The notes: generated by a model not told the origin, from the letters alone. Shown: positions 7,198-15,202, counted from the stretch's first letter. The stretch: 32,568 nt of DNA from an uncultured Lachnospiraceae bacterium (GCA_910580195.1 CAJTWA010000049.1:1-32568), one strand, 5' to 3'. Numbers and translations are program-made.

Positions 7198-8640
7198 TTA
7201 AGTCCCTAAATTTTCTCCGTTGCTTTCAATTACCTTCTGGTACCACCAAAAAGAGTCTTTTTTGGTGCGCGTTAGGGTGCCGGCTCCTTGGTTGTCTTTA
7301 TCCACATGGATGAAGCCGTAGCGTTTTTCCATCTCGCCGGACCCGGCGCTTACCAAGTCAATGCATCCCCACGGGGTGTAGCCCATTACGGGGACGCCGT
7401 CTAGGGCCATTGCTTTTTTCATTTCCACGATGTGTTTCTTAAGGTAATCCACCCGGTAGCTGTCGTGGATTTCCCCATGTTCCAGCTTATCATAGGCGCC
7501 GAACCCGTTTTCTACGATGAATATGGGCTTGCGGTACCTCTGGTGCAGCAGCCGCAGGGAATACCGGAGGCCTTGGGGGTCAACCTGCCACCCCCAGTCG
7601 CTTTTTGGCACGTAGGGGTTGCGGGCAGTGTAGATCCCTTCGGCTACTTTGGTGCTGTCCTCCGTTGGCGTGCTGCTGATGGTGCTGCTCATATAATAGC
7701 TGATGCCGATATAATCTACGCAGCCTTCTTTTAGGGTTTCCAAGTCGTCCGCTGTGATGTCTAGGGCGATGCCATGTTCCCTGCGGAAGGCTTCCATGTA
7801 GGAAGGGTATTCCCCGAATACATGCAGGTCCCCGTAATAGTACAGGCGGTGTTCCATGGCGGTCTGGGCTGCAACCTCATCCGCCGGGGAGCAGGTCCTT
7901 GGGTAAAAGGGCACCATGGCCAGCATGCACCCAATCTGGAACTTAGGGTTAATCCGGTGCCCAATCTTTACAGCCAAGGCGCTTGCTACCATCTCATAAT
8001 GCACGGCTTGCTGCAGGACTGCCTGCACGTCTTCCCCTTTCTGGTAAAGGATGCCGGAATTCGTCCAGCCGCCCCATGCGTTCTGGACGCTGGACTGGTT
8101 ATTGATTTCATTGAAGGTCATCCAGTACTTTACCTTATCCTTATAGCGTTCCATGACGGTTTCCGCAAATTTGGCAAAAAAGCCAACCAGCCTGCGGTCC
8201 CTCCAGCCGCCGTACTGTTCCACGAGATGGTACGGCATTTCAAAATGGCTCAATGTGATGACTGGCTCAATGTTGTATTTCAGCAGTTCATCAAATAAAG
8301 CGTCGTAGAATTGGAGCCCTTCTTCATTCGGCTCGCTTTCGTCCCCATTCGGGAAAATCCGCGTCCATGCAATTGACGTCCGGAAACACCGGAACCCCAT
8401 CTCGGCGAACAGCTTGATATCTTCCCGGTATCTTGTGTAGAAATCAATTGCCTCATGGTTCGGGTAATAATGGCCGGGGAGGATCCCTTCTGTAATTTCC
8501 CGGTCTTTGCCGTTGGCTCCTGCAGTCATGACGTCGGCGATGGAAATGCCTTTCCCCCCTTTGCGGTATGCCCCTTCGAGCTGGTGCGCAGCTACTGCAC
8601 CGCCCCATAAAAAATCATGTGGAATCTTGTAGTTGTCCAT
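7198..8640 (-). CDS. bglA: 6-phospho-beta-glucosidase, glycoside hydrolase family 1
   Basis: Protein of 480 aa, cytosolic. It hydrolyses the 6-phospho-beta-glucoside delivered by the PTS to glucose 6-phosphate and glucose or an aglycone. The GH1 N-terminal signature FLWGGAVAAHQLEGA is present. TFNEIN holds the acid/base Glu178 and IVENGFG the nucleophile Glu377. SGSGEMEKRYGFIHVD near residue 440 resembles the phosphate-binding loop that separates 6-phospho enzymes from plain beta-glucosidases. It is the first gene of the operon and follows a promoter with a palindromic site over the transcription start. The exact substrate cannot be read from the sequence. Confidence 0.95.
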   Translation of the reverse strand: MDNYKIPHDFLWGGAVAAHQLEGAYRKGGKGISIADVMTAGANGKDREITEGILPGHYYPNHEAIDFYTRYREDIKLFAEMGFRCFRTSIAWTRIFPNGDESEPNEEGLQFYDALFDELLKYNIEPVITLSHFEMPYHLVEQYGGWRDRRLVGFFAKFAETVMERYKDKVKYWMTFNEINNQSSVQNAWGGWTNSGILYQKGEDVQAVLQQAVHYEMVASALAVKIGHRINPKFQIGCMLAMVPFYPRTCSPADEVAAQTAMEHRLYYYGDLHVFGEYPSYMEAFRREHGIALDITADDLETLKEGCVDYIGISYYMSSTISSTPTEDSTKVAEGIYTARNPYVPKSDWGWQVDPQGLRYSLRLLHQRYRKPIFIVENGFGAYDKLEHGEIHDSYRVDYLKKHIVEMKKAMALDGVPVMGYTPWGCIDLVSAGSGEMEKRYGFIHVDKDNQGAGTLTRTKKDSFWWYQKVIESNGENLGT

Positions 8641-8682
8641 GCCCTCCTAATCTCCTTATTTTTTATTTATGGTTTAGGTTCC

Positions 8683-8735
8683 ACATGAGCGCTCATGTTC
8701 TATGGAAATAGTACCATATATCCTGTTCTTTTCAA
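8683..8735 (-). promoter_or_regulatory. bglA operon promoter with 16-bp palindromic operator
   Basis: On the minus strand TTGAAA (8730-8735) and TACTAT (8708-8713) are 16 bp apart. A perfect palindrome ACATGAGC-GCTCATGT (8683-8698) begins about three bases after the predicted transcription start. That is a natural repressor position, and the two RpiR proteins encoded upstream are the obvious candidates to bind it. Confidence 0.65.
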
Positions 8736-8784
8736 TTGCTTTTGGTTATTTTGACATATATTTGAAAAAATAAAATTTGTTACA

Positions 8785-8821
8785 TCAAAAAAACAGGAGA
8801 AGAACCGGTTTTTCTCCTCCT
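8785..8821 (-). terminator. Rho-independent terminator of the rpiR pair
   Basis: On the minus strand AGGAGAA pairs with TTCTCCT across a short loop and is followed by GTTTTTTT. It begins just after the stop of the downstream rpiR gene and separates the regulators from the bglA promoter. Confidence 0.75.
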
Positions 8822-8827
8822 GTTGGT

Positions 8828-9571
8828 TTATTTTAGGAACCCTTGCAGTTCCGCGGCTAATTTTTCCAAAAGGTATACGGCTGGGACCTGCGACGCCAGT
8901 TCCGTCTGCCCGTCCCCAATATCCCTGCAGATTTGCGGCATGTAACAGGGGAAATTGATTTCCGAGGCCCATGCAGCAGGGCATTGGCTGGTATTGGTGA
9001 TGCTGACTAGGGCTGCACCAGCCCGCTTATAACGTTCCATCCGGGAAATAACCGTTTCACTGTCCCCTTGGGAGGACAGGATCAGGACGGCGGTTTTGTG
9101 CTCCCCCTCCGGGCAGGCTGCCCCGTATCCGCCTTCTGCTGGGAACGCTGCTTTGCCGGCGCTGCCAAAAAGGTATGCGCCGTAGCGGGCCAGCATGCCG
9201 CTTGCGCCGTCCCCGTATAAGATAATACAGCCTGCATCTGCGAAAATCCCGGCTGCCTGTGCGATTTTTTCTGCAAATGCAGGGTCTTTGGCAGAATTGC
9301 TGATAAACTGGGCTGCCGGGGCAGCGTCATAAGCCCCGTGCCCGCCCTGTGTCCCCGCCGCCTGCTTCATCCGGTATTTCAGTTCGGTATAGCCGCTGCA
9401 GCCCACCTTTTCGCAGAACCGGAGGACTGTCGTGGTGGAAACGCCCACCGCGCCTGCAAGCTGCCGGATATTCATTCCATGGGCCGTGCCCAAATGCGAC
9501 ACGACAAAGTTGTAAACCCGGAATTCCCCCGGGTTCATCCCCTTAACCTGCTCGTAAGAGAAAAGCGACAT
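8828..9571 (-). CDS. RpiR-family transcriptional regulator (second of two)
   Basis: Protein of 247 aa. An N-terminal helix-turn-helix of the RpiR type (LAGAVGVSTTTVLRFCEKVG, about residues 35-55) is followed by a SIS sugar-phosphate-binding domain (IILYGDGASGMLARYGAYLF). I place the start at 9571, where GGAGGG stands six bases ahead. An in-frame ATG at 9595 overlaps the stop of the upstream gene and would put that GGAGGG inside the coding sequence. It is clearly paralogous to the upstream gene, but its SIS domain is more diverged. It probably senses a phosphorylated beta-glucoside or hexose phosphate and controls the adjacent operon. Confidence 0.9.
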   Translation of the reverse strand: MSLFSYEQVKGMNPGEFRVYNFVVSHLGTAHGMNIRQLAGAVGVSTTTVLRFCEKVGCSGYTELKYRMKQAAGTQGGHGAYDAAPAAQFISNSAKDPAFAEKIAQAAGIFADAGCIILYGDGASGMLARYGAYLFGSAGKAAFPAEGGYGAACPEGEHKTAVLILSSQGDSETVISRMERYKRAGAALVSITNTSQCPAAWASEINFPCYMPQICRDIGDGQTELASQVPAVYLLEKLAAELQGFLK

Positions 9572-9588
9572 ACCATGCCCTCCATTCT

Positions 9589-10329
9589 TTAACATCCGGT
9601 ATCCGGCGCCTTGCCGTGATGCAGTTTTTTCGCCAGCGTTTCAATAATATAGAGCACTGGGATTTGGGTTGTGACATTTCTTTCGTTGACAAATTTTTCC
9701 GTTACATGGTAAGAAATGTTGCAGTCGGCCATTTTTGCAAGGACAGAATTCCCGCTGTTTGTAATGGAAATCAAGGTGCATCCCCGCTGCTGGAGCTGTG
9801 AGGCAATGGTTACTGTCTGCTGGGTCGTGCCAGATTCTGATAGGGCAATTGTGACAGTATCCTCTGACACGTCCTGCAAAATGGGCAGCCAAGGGTCGTC
9901 AATAAACAGGCTGAACTGCCCAACATTGGAAAAATACCTTGCGCCGTACCTTCCTAGGATCCCGGAAGAGCCGATGCCGATAAATATGGTGCAGCGCGAC
10001 TTGGCAAGGTATTGGTGCGCCTTGCTGATGCTGTCCAGAAAATCTGCGGAATGGATCCTCTCCAGAAAGCTTTGCAGTTCCGTTTCACTGTCATCCTTAA
10101 GGGTGTTTTGTTCCCCTGCAAGGTATTCTTTGAACTTAAGTTTCCATTCGCTGTAGCCTTCCGCCCCGCTTTTCCTGCAGAAACGCAGGACGGTGGCCGT
10201 TGAAACATGGGCTGCCTCCGCAAGCTCCTTAATGGTCATTTTGCCCACGTGCCCTTTGTTTTTCATGATACAGCCATAGACTGCGAAATCAAGTTCGCTA
10301 AACCCTTCCATCATTTCCTTTGTAAACAT
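9589..10329 (-). CDS. RpiR-family transcriptional regulator (first of two)
   Basis: Protein of 246 aa. The helix-turn-helix region reads MTIKELAEAAHVSTATVLRF (about residues 31-50). The SIS domain follows, with FIGIGSSGILGRYGARYFSN and the conserved ALSESGTTQQTV sugar-phosphate loop near residue 165. The stop is followed 17 nt later by the start of the second regulator, so the two are co-transcribed and look like a tandem duplication. A GCAAAC-GTTTT-GTTTGC inverted repeat lies about 40 bp upstream and may be an autoregulatory site. Keeping a more complete phosphosugar loop than its partner, this copy is the better candidate for the ligand sensor. Confidence 0.93.
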   Translation of the reverse strand: MFTKEMMEGFSELDFAVYGCIMKNKGHVGKMTIKELAEAAHVSTATVLRFCRKSGAEGYSEWKLKFKEYLAGEQNTLKDDSETELQSFLERIHSADFLDSISKAHQYLAKSRCTIFIGIGSSGILGRYGARYFSNVGQFSLFIDDPWLPILQDVSEDTVTIALSESGTTQQTVTIASQLQQRGCTLISITNSGNSVLAKMADCNISYHVTEKFVNERNVTTQIPVLYIIETLAKKLHHGKAPDTGC

Positions 10330-10366
10330 AATTCATCACCGCCATGATGTTATTTGTACGTGCTGG

Positions 10367-10383
10367 GCAAACGTTTTGTTTGC
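10367..10383. promoter_or_regulatory. Inverted repeat upstream of the rpiR pair
   Basis: GCAAAC and GTTTGC are separated by five bases and lie about 40 bp before the first rpiR ATG. The position suits an operator, but I could not place a convincing promoter for the gene around it. Confidence 0.4.
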
Positions 10384-10565
10384 GCCTTTGTGGGATTAAG
10401 TATATCATGAATGGAAACGGGAGGGTATAGGTTTTTGCAAAATATTTCTGGATGGCAAGCGGTTTGGGGCGGCTGCCCCTTGTCAGGCGCCGGGCGATGG
10501 ATCGTGTAAAATTTTCTTCGTTGAAAAATGAGTGTAGGAAGGGAACCCCGGGCGATGGGCGGTTC

Positions 10566-10594
10566 TTGAATTTACAGTAAAAAAATGGTATGAT
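10566..10594 (+). promoter_or_regulatory. Promoter ahead of the AAA-ATPase-like relic
   Basis: TTGAAT and TATGAT are 17 bp apart, followed after about 15 bp by the strong ribosome site GGGAGGGA (10610-10617). Confidence 0.65.
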
Positions 10595-10623
10595 GGAGCC
10601 ACAAATTTAGGGAGGGATTGCGT

Positions 10624-10906
10624 ATGGGAAATAGATATGGCGAGGACAGTAGGCATTGGGCATCAGGATTTTGAAACATTGATCCTGAGCAAAAATTTTT
10701 ATATAGACAAAAATATTTCCTTTGCAAATGCAAAAGAACGGGACTTTCAAAAGGCGAAGCAATGCATCAGCCAGATTTTGGAAGACATTGACAATAAAAA
10801 TATTTTCCTGCTGGAAGGGGATTTGCTGACGGGCCGTGAAAAATCTTATTTCCAAAGCGTAAGCCGCGGGATGGAGGAAACAACTTTTTCAGATTTGAAT
10901 TTTTGA
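10624..10906 (+). pseudogene. Decayed AAA-ATPase-like (PF09820-type) gene
   Basis: Reading from 10637 gives 89 residues. The first 24 (ARTVGIGHQDFETLILSKNF and YIDK) match the N-terminus of the abundant AAA-ATPase-like / DUF1703 proteins of gut Firmicutes. The next residue should lead into the RPRRFGKT P-loop, but the sequence jumps to LEDIDNKNIFLLEGDLLTGR, which resembles a downstream part of the same family. The best-placed ATG (10624, seven bases after GGGAGGGA) is in another frame that stops after 17 codons. I therefore see an internal deletion plus a frameshift: a relic that keeps its promoter. Full-length members are 500-600 aa and are linked to mobile DNA. A short expressed protein cannot be excluded. 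Confidence 0.6.
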
Positions 10907-10996
10907 GGTAAAGGCCATCTTCCGCAGGATGGTGCGGGGATGGTTTGCCCCTGCGGCCTAAGCACATAGAAAGTAGATAGGAAATAGGAGGACAAA

Positions 10997-11827
10997 ATGG
11001 AATTTCGCCCATGTATTGATATCCACAACGGAAAAGTAAAACAGATTATCGGCGGCAGCCTGAAAGATGAGGGCAGCCAAGCAGCAGAAAACTTTGTATC
11101 AGAGCAGGACGCTGCATTTTTTGCAAGGCTGTACCAAAGATACCACATCCGGGGCGGCCACATTATCCTGCTGAACCCTGCGGGGAGCCAGTGGTATGAG
11201 GCCACCAAAGCCCAAGCGCTTAGGGCCTTGGCCGCGTATCCCGGCGGGATGCAGGTTGGGGGCGGCATTTGCCCGGAGAACGCAAAGGAATTCCTGCAGG
11301 CAGGGGCTAGCCATGTGATTGTCACCTCTTATGTGTTCCGGGGCGGCGCCATCCAGTTTGGGAATCTGGAAAAATTGCGGGAAACCGTTGGGAAGGAACG
11401 GATTGTGCTGGATTTAAGCTGCCGGAAGAGGGAAGGCAGCTATTATATTGTCACAGACCGCTGGCAGAAATTTACGGAGGAAAAAATCTCGGAAGAGCTG
11501 TTGGAGCGGCTTTCTGGGTATGCGGATGAATTTTTAGTCCATGCGGTGGATGTGGAGGGGAAAGCGCAGGGGATAGAGGCAGAGTTGGCGGGGATTTTAG
11601 GGGGATGGGGGAAGATTCCGGTAACGTATGCAGGAGGGGTGGGGAGTTTTTCAGATTTGGAGCAGTTGAAGGAAGTGGGGAGGGATAGGCTGAATGTTAC
11701 GGTAGGGAGTGCGTTGGATTTGTTTGGAGGGGAGATGGGGTTTGAGGAGGTGCTTAGGTATTGTAATGGGGGAAAGGGAGGTTTTGGGGGCGTCCTGAAT
11801 TGCCTGTGTGCTGGGGCGGATAAATAG
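10997..11827 (+). CDS. hisA: Eukaryotic-type HisA, ProFAR isomerase of histidine synthesis
   Basis: Protein of 276 aa. It isomerises the aminoaldose ProFAR to the aminoketose PRFAR, the fourth step of histidine synthesis. The barrel starts FRPCIDIHNGKVKQIIGGSL with the catalytic Asp8. GGHIILLNP, MQVGGGICPENA and VTYAGGVGSFSDLEQLKEV are the features of the subgroup found in yeast (HIS6) and in some Clostridia, which differs from the usual bacterial HisA. AGGAGG precedes the ATG by five bases. It stands alone, without other his genes. The last 19 residues (from about GGKGGFGG) are glycine- and cysteine-rich, unlike the family, and are encoded by a G-rich dispersed repeat, so the native C-terminus has probably been replaced or extended. 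Confidence 0.88.
   Translation: MEFRPCIDIHNGKVKQIIGGSLKDEGSQAAENFVSEQDAAFFARLYQRYHIRGGHIILLNPAGSQWYEATKAQALRALAAYPGGMQVGGGICPENAKEFLQAGASHVIVTSYVFRGGAIQFGNLEKLRETVGKERIVLDLSCRKREGSYYIVTDRWQKFTEEKISEELLERLSGYADEFLVHAVDVEGKAQGIEAELAGILGGWGKIPVTYAGGVGSFSDLEQLKEVGRDRLNVTVGSALDLFGGEMGFEEVLRYCNGGKGGFGGVLNCLCAGADK
11780..11818 (+). repeat. Dispersed G-rich repeat, copy A, inside the hisA 3' end
   Basis: GGTTTTGGGGGCG followed by TCCTGAATTGCCTGTGTGCT matches, on the opposite strand, the element at 17171-17225. Relative to that copy it lacks about 20 internal bases. Confidence 0.7.
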
Positions 11828-12190
11828 CGCTTCGGGATTATAGTAGAAACCATTGTACTTTTGTCCCGCAAATCACCAGATAGTGTCATTCATGTGACGG
11901 TGGCATTTGGAGAAGGCGCGGGAAAAGTACCTTTAAATGCAATAGCAGAGCGGGAAAAGAAATATCTGCCGAAACCGAAAATTACATATAAAATGATACA
12001 AGAATATATTGAAAAGAAATATGGATTTAAAGTGCATACTGCATATATTGCAGAGGTGAAAAGGTCTTTAGGCTTAAAAATGTATGATGCTCCTAATGCG
12101 GTAGAAGAATTAAAACATCCGAGGAAGCGTCCGCCGAAAGAGAAGATAGAAGCGATAACAGATGCACTTAAATATTTTGAGGTGATTTAA
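11828..12190 (+). pseudogene. Orphan C-terminal domain of an RlmD-type 23S rRNA methyltransferase
   Basis: The frame begins right after a TAG (11825-11827) with IIVETIVLLSRK, the end of the RlmD catalytic domain as found in Clostridia. It continues into the extra C-terminal domain that Lachnospiraceae RlmD proteins carry (ITYKMIQEYIEKKYGFKVHT and AYIAEVKRSLGL), to 12190. The methyltransferase itself, including its TRAM and SAM-binding parts, is missing. A TTG at 11861 could start a 109-aa protein, but no ribosome site precedes it. Either this is the tail of a gene truncated by rearrangement, or the domain is now expressed alone. The stop overlaps the next ATG (TAATG), which suggests the pair has long been together. 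Confidence 0.65.
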
Positions 12191-12465
12191 TGGATGAAAG
12201 GATTTATCAGATTGCAGAGCAGATAGTTGAAATACATCAAAAAGCCTATGAGGTTTATTTGCCGTTGGTTGAAGATGTGTGTAGCAGAACTGTGTCAGAG
12301 GCTGAATTATCGCATTTGCTTGATTATCTGCTGGATTTTGCATGTGATGAAAAAATATTGGGGTTGTATAAAAAGGTGTGCAGAAGATATTTGTATGTAT
12401 ATCCGAGGTGCATCAAATTTTATATTGAAGTGTATCGGGAGATGCGGGAAGATGAAAACAAATAA
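12190..12465 (+). CDS. Small conserved-looking protein of unknown function (91 aa)
   Basis: The ATG overlaps the stop of the RlmD-tail frame in TAATG, so translation is probably coupled. The protein is helical, rich in Tyr, Cys and charged residues (VCRRYLYVYPRCIKFYIEVY), has no membrane segment and is acidic at its end. I have the impression of similar small proteins next to RlmD-like tails in other Lachnospiraceae, but cannot name a family. The overlap argues that it works with, or is controlled by, the upstream product. Confidence 0.6.
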   Translation: MDERIYQIAEQIVEIHQKAYEVYLPLVEDVCSRTVSEAELSHLLDYLLDFACDEKILGLYKKVCRRYLYVYPRCIKFYIEVYREMREDENK

Positions 12466-12542
12466 CTATTTGGCAGAATATATCTAAGAGAATAACAGTT
12501 ACAATGTTTGAGAAAGTTTGTAATATTATGAAAGGAGGAGCA

Positions 12543-13388
12543 ATGGGAAAAATAATTAAGGATACAATTCATGCAAACGGGATAGATATTGGTATTTATA
12601 CACAGGACTTTGAAAATGAATTTATTTCATTGACGGATATAGCTCGATATAAAAGTGATGACCCAACAGCGGTTATTCAAAACTGGATGAGAAACAGGGA
12701 TGTGATAGAATTTCTGGGATTATGGGAAAGACTTCATAATCCAGATTTTAAACCCCTCGAATTCGAGGGGTTTAGAAAACAGGCAGGAGCAAACGCATTT
12801 ACAATGTCACCAAAGAAGTGGATAGAAGCAACGAATGCTATTGGCATTGTTTCAAAAGCGGGACGTTATGGCGGAACATATGCTCATAGTGATATTGCTA
12901 TGTCTTTCGCAACTTGGATTTCGCCTGAGTTCCAGTTATATATTATGAAAGATTACAGGAGATTAAAGACAGACGAGAATAGCCGATTATCTTTGAACTG
13001 GAATTTGAATAGAGAAATTTCTAAATTGAATTACAGGATACATACTGATGCGGTTAAGGATAATTTGATTCCGCCGGAATTGACACCTGTACAGGTGGCT
13101 TATACTTATGCTAATGAAGCAGATTTGTTGAATGTTGTTTTGTTTGGAAAAACAGCAAAGCAGTGGAAAGATGAGAATCCAGCTGTAAAAGGAAATATGC
13201 GGGATGTGGCAACACTGAATCAATTACTGATTCTTGCCAATTTGGAAAGTTATAATGCAGTTTTGATTAGTCAGGGAAAGAACCAAAAAGAGCGCATGGA
13301 ATTGCTTCGGCAGTTAGCAGTACAACAGTTACAAACATTGGAGGCAGTAAGTTTGAATAATCTTTCCCAATTAACAGATAAAACATAA
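12543..13388 (+). CDS. KilA-N domain protein
   Basis: Protein of 281 aa from the ATG at 12543, which follows AAAGGAGGAG; an earlier in-frame ATG at 12504 lacks such a site. The KilA-N DNA-binding domain spans about residues 15-130. Typical elements are FISLTDIARYK, IQNWMRNRDVIEFLGLWERL, and GRYGGTYAHSDIAMSFATWI. The C-terminal 140 residues are helical and may dimerise. KilA-N proteins are common in phages and mobile elements, and stand-alone versions occur in Firmicute chromosomes. The gene is AT-rich compared with hisA and glnA, which suits acquisition. A 26-bp perfect palindrome lies within its coding sequence. Confidence 0.88.
   Translation: MGKIIKDTIHANGIDIGIYTQDFENEFISLTDIARYKSDDPTAVIQNWMRNRDVIEFLGLWERLHNPDFKPLEFEGFRKQAGANAFTMSPKKWIEATNAIGIVSKAGRYGGTYAHSDIAMSFATWISPEFQLYIMKDYRRLKTDENSRLSLNWNLNREISKLNYRIHTDAVKDNLIPPELTPVQVAYTYANEADLLNVVLFGKTAKQWKDENPAVKGNMRDVATLNQLLILANLESYNAVLISQGKNQKERMELLRQLAVQQLQTLEAVSLNNLSQLTDKT
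12749..12774. other. 26-bp perfect palindrome inside the KilA-N gene
   Basis: TAAACCCCTCGAA is followed directly by its reverse complement. It encodes part of DFKPLEFEGFR. It could be a binding site of the protein itself or form a cruciform or hairpin in the mRNA. Confidence 0.85.
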
Positions 13389-13750
13389 TTTTAAAATTGT
13401 ATTTTTTGATAATGTTAATGAGAGGGTGATAAAAGAATGCATGGAAGAATAAAAAGGGAATATCATTAAAAGAAATAGAAGAGGGATAAAAGTGATTTTT
13501 GTGGGAATCTGCTAATACCGTTGATAAGGTTTGGGATGTGTTGGGTTGATTGTGCATTGGAAGGGGAAGTGCAGTAATGTTAATAGGCTTATAGAAGGGA
13601 TAAGGTATTAGGGGTATTGGGTTGGCTGTGCATTGGAAGGGGAAGGGCAGTAATATGGACGGCTTATGGAAGATTAAGGCTTTAGGCGGATTTGCTGTGA
13701 TATTATATTTAAATAGGAAGAAATACTTTACCATACTAATGCAGTAATGT
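13389..13750. repeat. Intergenic region with 77-bp direct repeats upstream of glnA
   Basis: Starting GATAAGG at 13523 and 13600, two 77-bp units share TGTGCATTGGAAGGGGAAG and GCAGTAAT at the same offsets. A partial third start follows at about 13672. No gene is visible in 13389-13750. Confidence 0.75.
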
Positions 13751-13779
13751 TTGACTTTGGGAAAGAGATTGGCTATAAT
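13751..13779 (+). promoter_or_regulatory. Sigma-A promoter of glnA
   Basis: TTGACT and TATAAT are separated by exactly 17 bp. Transcription from about 13786 leaves a leader of only about 40 nt, with no room for a long riboswitch or antiterminator hairpin. Confidence 0.8.
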
Positions 13780-13825
13780 AGGCTGTGCAGCAGGAACATC
13801 ATACTGGAAAAGGAGTGGGAACAAT

Positions 13826-15157
13826 ATGGGCAGATATACGAAGCAGGACATTGTCCGCATGGTGGAGGAAGAGGATGTGGAATTTATCCGGCTCCAGTTT
13901 ACGGATTTGTTTGGGACATTGAAAAATGTGGCGGTTACCAAAAGCCAGCTGGAAAAGGCGTTAAATAACCAGTGTATGTTTGATGGGTCATCCATTGAAG
14001 GTTTTGTGCGGATTGAGGAATCCGATATGTACTTATACCCAGACCTTGATACCTTTGTAATTTTCCCATGGAGGCCCCAGCAGGGGAAGGTGGCAAGGAT
14101 TATCTGCGATATTTACCGGCCGGACGGGACTCCCTTTGAGGGGGATCCGAGGTATATTTTAAAGAGGACGATTGAAGAAGCTGCAGGGATGGGATATCAG
14201 TTTGACGTGGGGCCGGAGTGTGAATTTTTCCTGTTCCACACGGACGAGGACGGCTGCCCAACCACGCTGACCCATGAGCGGGCGGGGTATTTTGATTTAG
14301 GCCCGGTAGATTTAGGGGAAAATGCAAGGCGGGACATGGTGCTGACGTTGGAAGAAATGGGGTTTGAAATCGAAGCCTCCCACCATGAGGTTGCCCCGGC
14401 GCAGCATGAAATTGATTTCCGTTATGGGGAAGGGCTTCTGACTGCGGACAATATTATGACGTTTAAGCTGGCGGTAAAAACCATTGCCAAGCGGTTCGGG
14501 CTGTTTGCCAGTTTTATGCCGAAGCCGAAATATGGCGTCAACGGTTCCGGCATGCACATCAATATGTCAGTGTCTAAGGATGGGAAAAATATTTTTCACG
14601 ATACCACGGACGGGCTTGGATTAAGCAAAGAAGCTTATGCTTTTATTGGCGGGCTGATGAAGCACATGAAAGGGATGGCCGCTATCACCAACCCGCTGGT
14701 AAATTCCTATAAACGCCTTGTGCCGGGGTTCGAAGCGCCTATATACATCGCATGGTCCGCTACCAACCGGAGCCCTTTGATTAGGATTCCGGCGGCAAGG
14801 GGGGAGGCCACCCGGATTGAGCTGCGCTGCCCAGACCCGGCTGCAAACCCATACCTTGCCCTTGCCGTCTGCCTTGCAGCGGGCTTAGACGGCATAAAGC
14901 ATAACATCCAGCCCCCAGCCCCGGTGAAAACCAACATTTTCCAGATGGGAAAAGAGGAAAAGGAACGGCTGGACATAGACGCATTGCCCTCAAACCTCCA
15001 TGAGGCGGTAAAGGAACTGCGGAACAGCGGCTTTATCCGCAGCGTCCTGGGGGAGCAGATTGCCAAGAGGTATGCCGATGCAAAAGAAGCAGAATGGGAG
15101 GCCTACCGGGCGCAAGTCACAGACTGGGAAATCGCCAATTACCTCTATAAAGTATAA
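13826..15157 (+). CDS. glnA: Glutamine synthetase, type I
   Basis: Protein of 443 aa, cytosolic dodecamer in the family. It makes glutamine from glutamate, ammonia and ATP. Seen are FVRIEESDMYLYPD, the metal-binding VGPECEFFLF (Glu residues), NGSGMHINMS (ammonium/glutamate site), the ATP-site KRLVPGFEAPIYIAWSATNR, and RIELRCPDPAANPYLA. The length of 443 and the lack of the adenylylation-site region fit the GSI-alpha group of Firmicutes, which is controlled by feedback inhibition. The start at 13826 follows AAAAGGAG and lies downstream of the promoter; the frame extends further up only as non-coding leader. The ANTAR regulator follows. Confidence 0.97.
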   Translation: MGRYTKQDIVRMVEEEDVEFIRLQFTDLFGTLKNVAVTKSQLEKALNNQCMFDGSSIEGFVRIEESDMYLYPDLDTFVIFPWRPQQGKVARIICDIYRPDGTPFEGDPRYILKRTIEEAAGMGYQFDVGPECEFFLFHTDEDGCPTTLTHERAGYFDLGPVDLGENARRDMVLTLEEMGFEIEASHHEVAPAQHEIDFRYGEGLLTADNIMTFKLAVKTIAKRFGLFASFMPKPKYGVNGSGMHINMSVSKDGKNIFHDTTDGLGLSKEAYAFIGGLMKHMKGMAAITNPLVNSYKRLVPGFEAPIYIAWSATNRSPLIRIPAARGEATRIELRCPDPAANPYLALAVCLAAGLDGIKHNIQPPAPVKTNIFQMGKEEKERLDIDALPSNLHEAVKELRNSGFIRSVLGEQIAKRYADAKEAEWEAYRAQVTDWEIANYLYKV

Positions 15158-15202
15158 ACAGCCTTAATACGGCAGCAGCTCCCAGCCTGATGCAGAAGGA
15201 AA

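Noticed and set aside
9572..9595. Start of the second RpiR gene at 9595
   Set aside because: That ATG overlaps the previous stop; GGAGGG is correctly spaced only for the ATG at 9571.
13751..13825. N-terminal extension of GlnA from a start at 13751
   Set aside because: Those bases are the -35/-10 promoter, and the good ribosome site and family start are at 13826.
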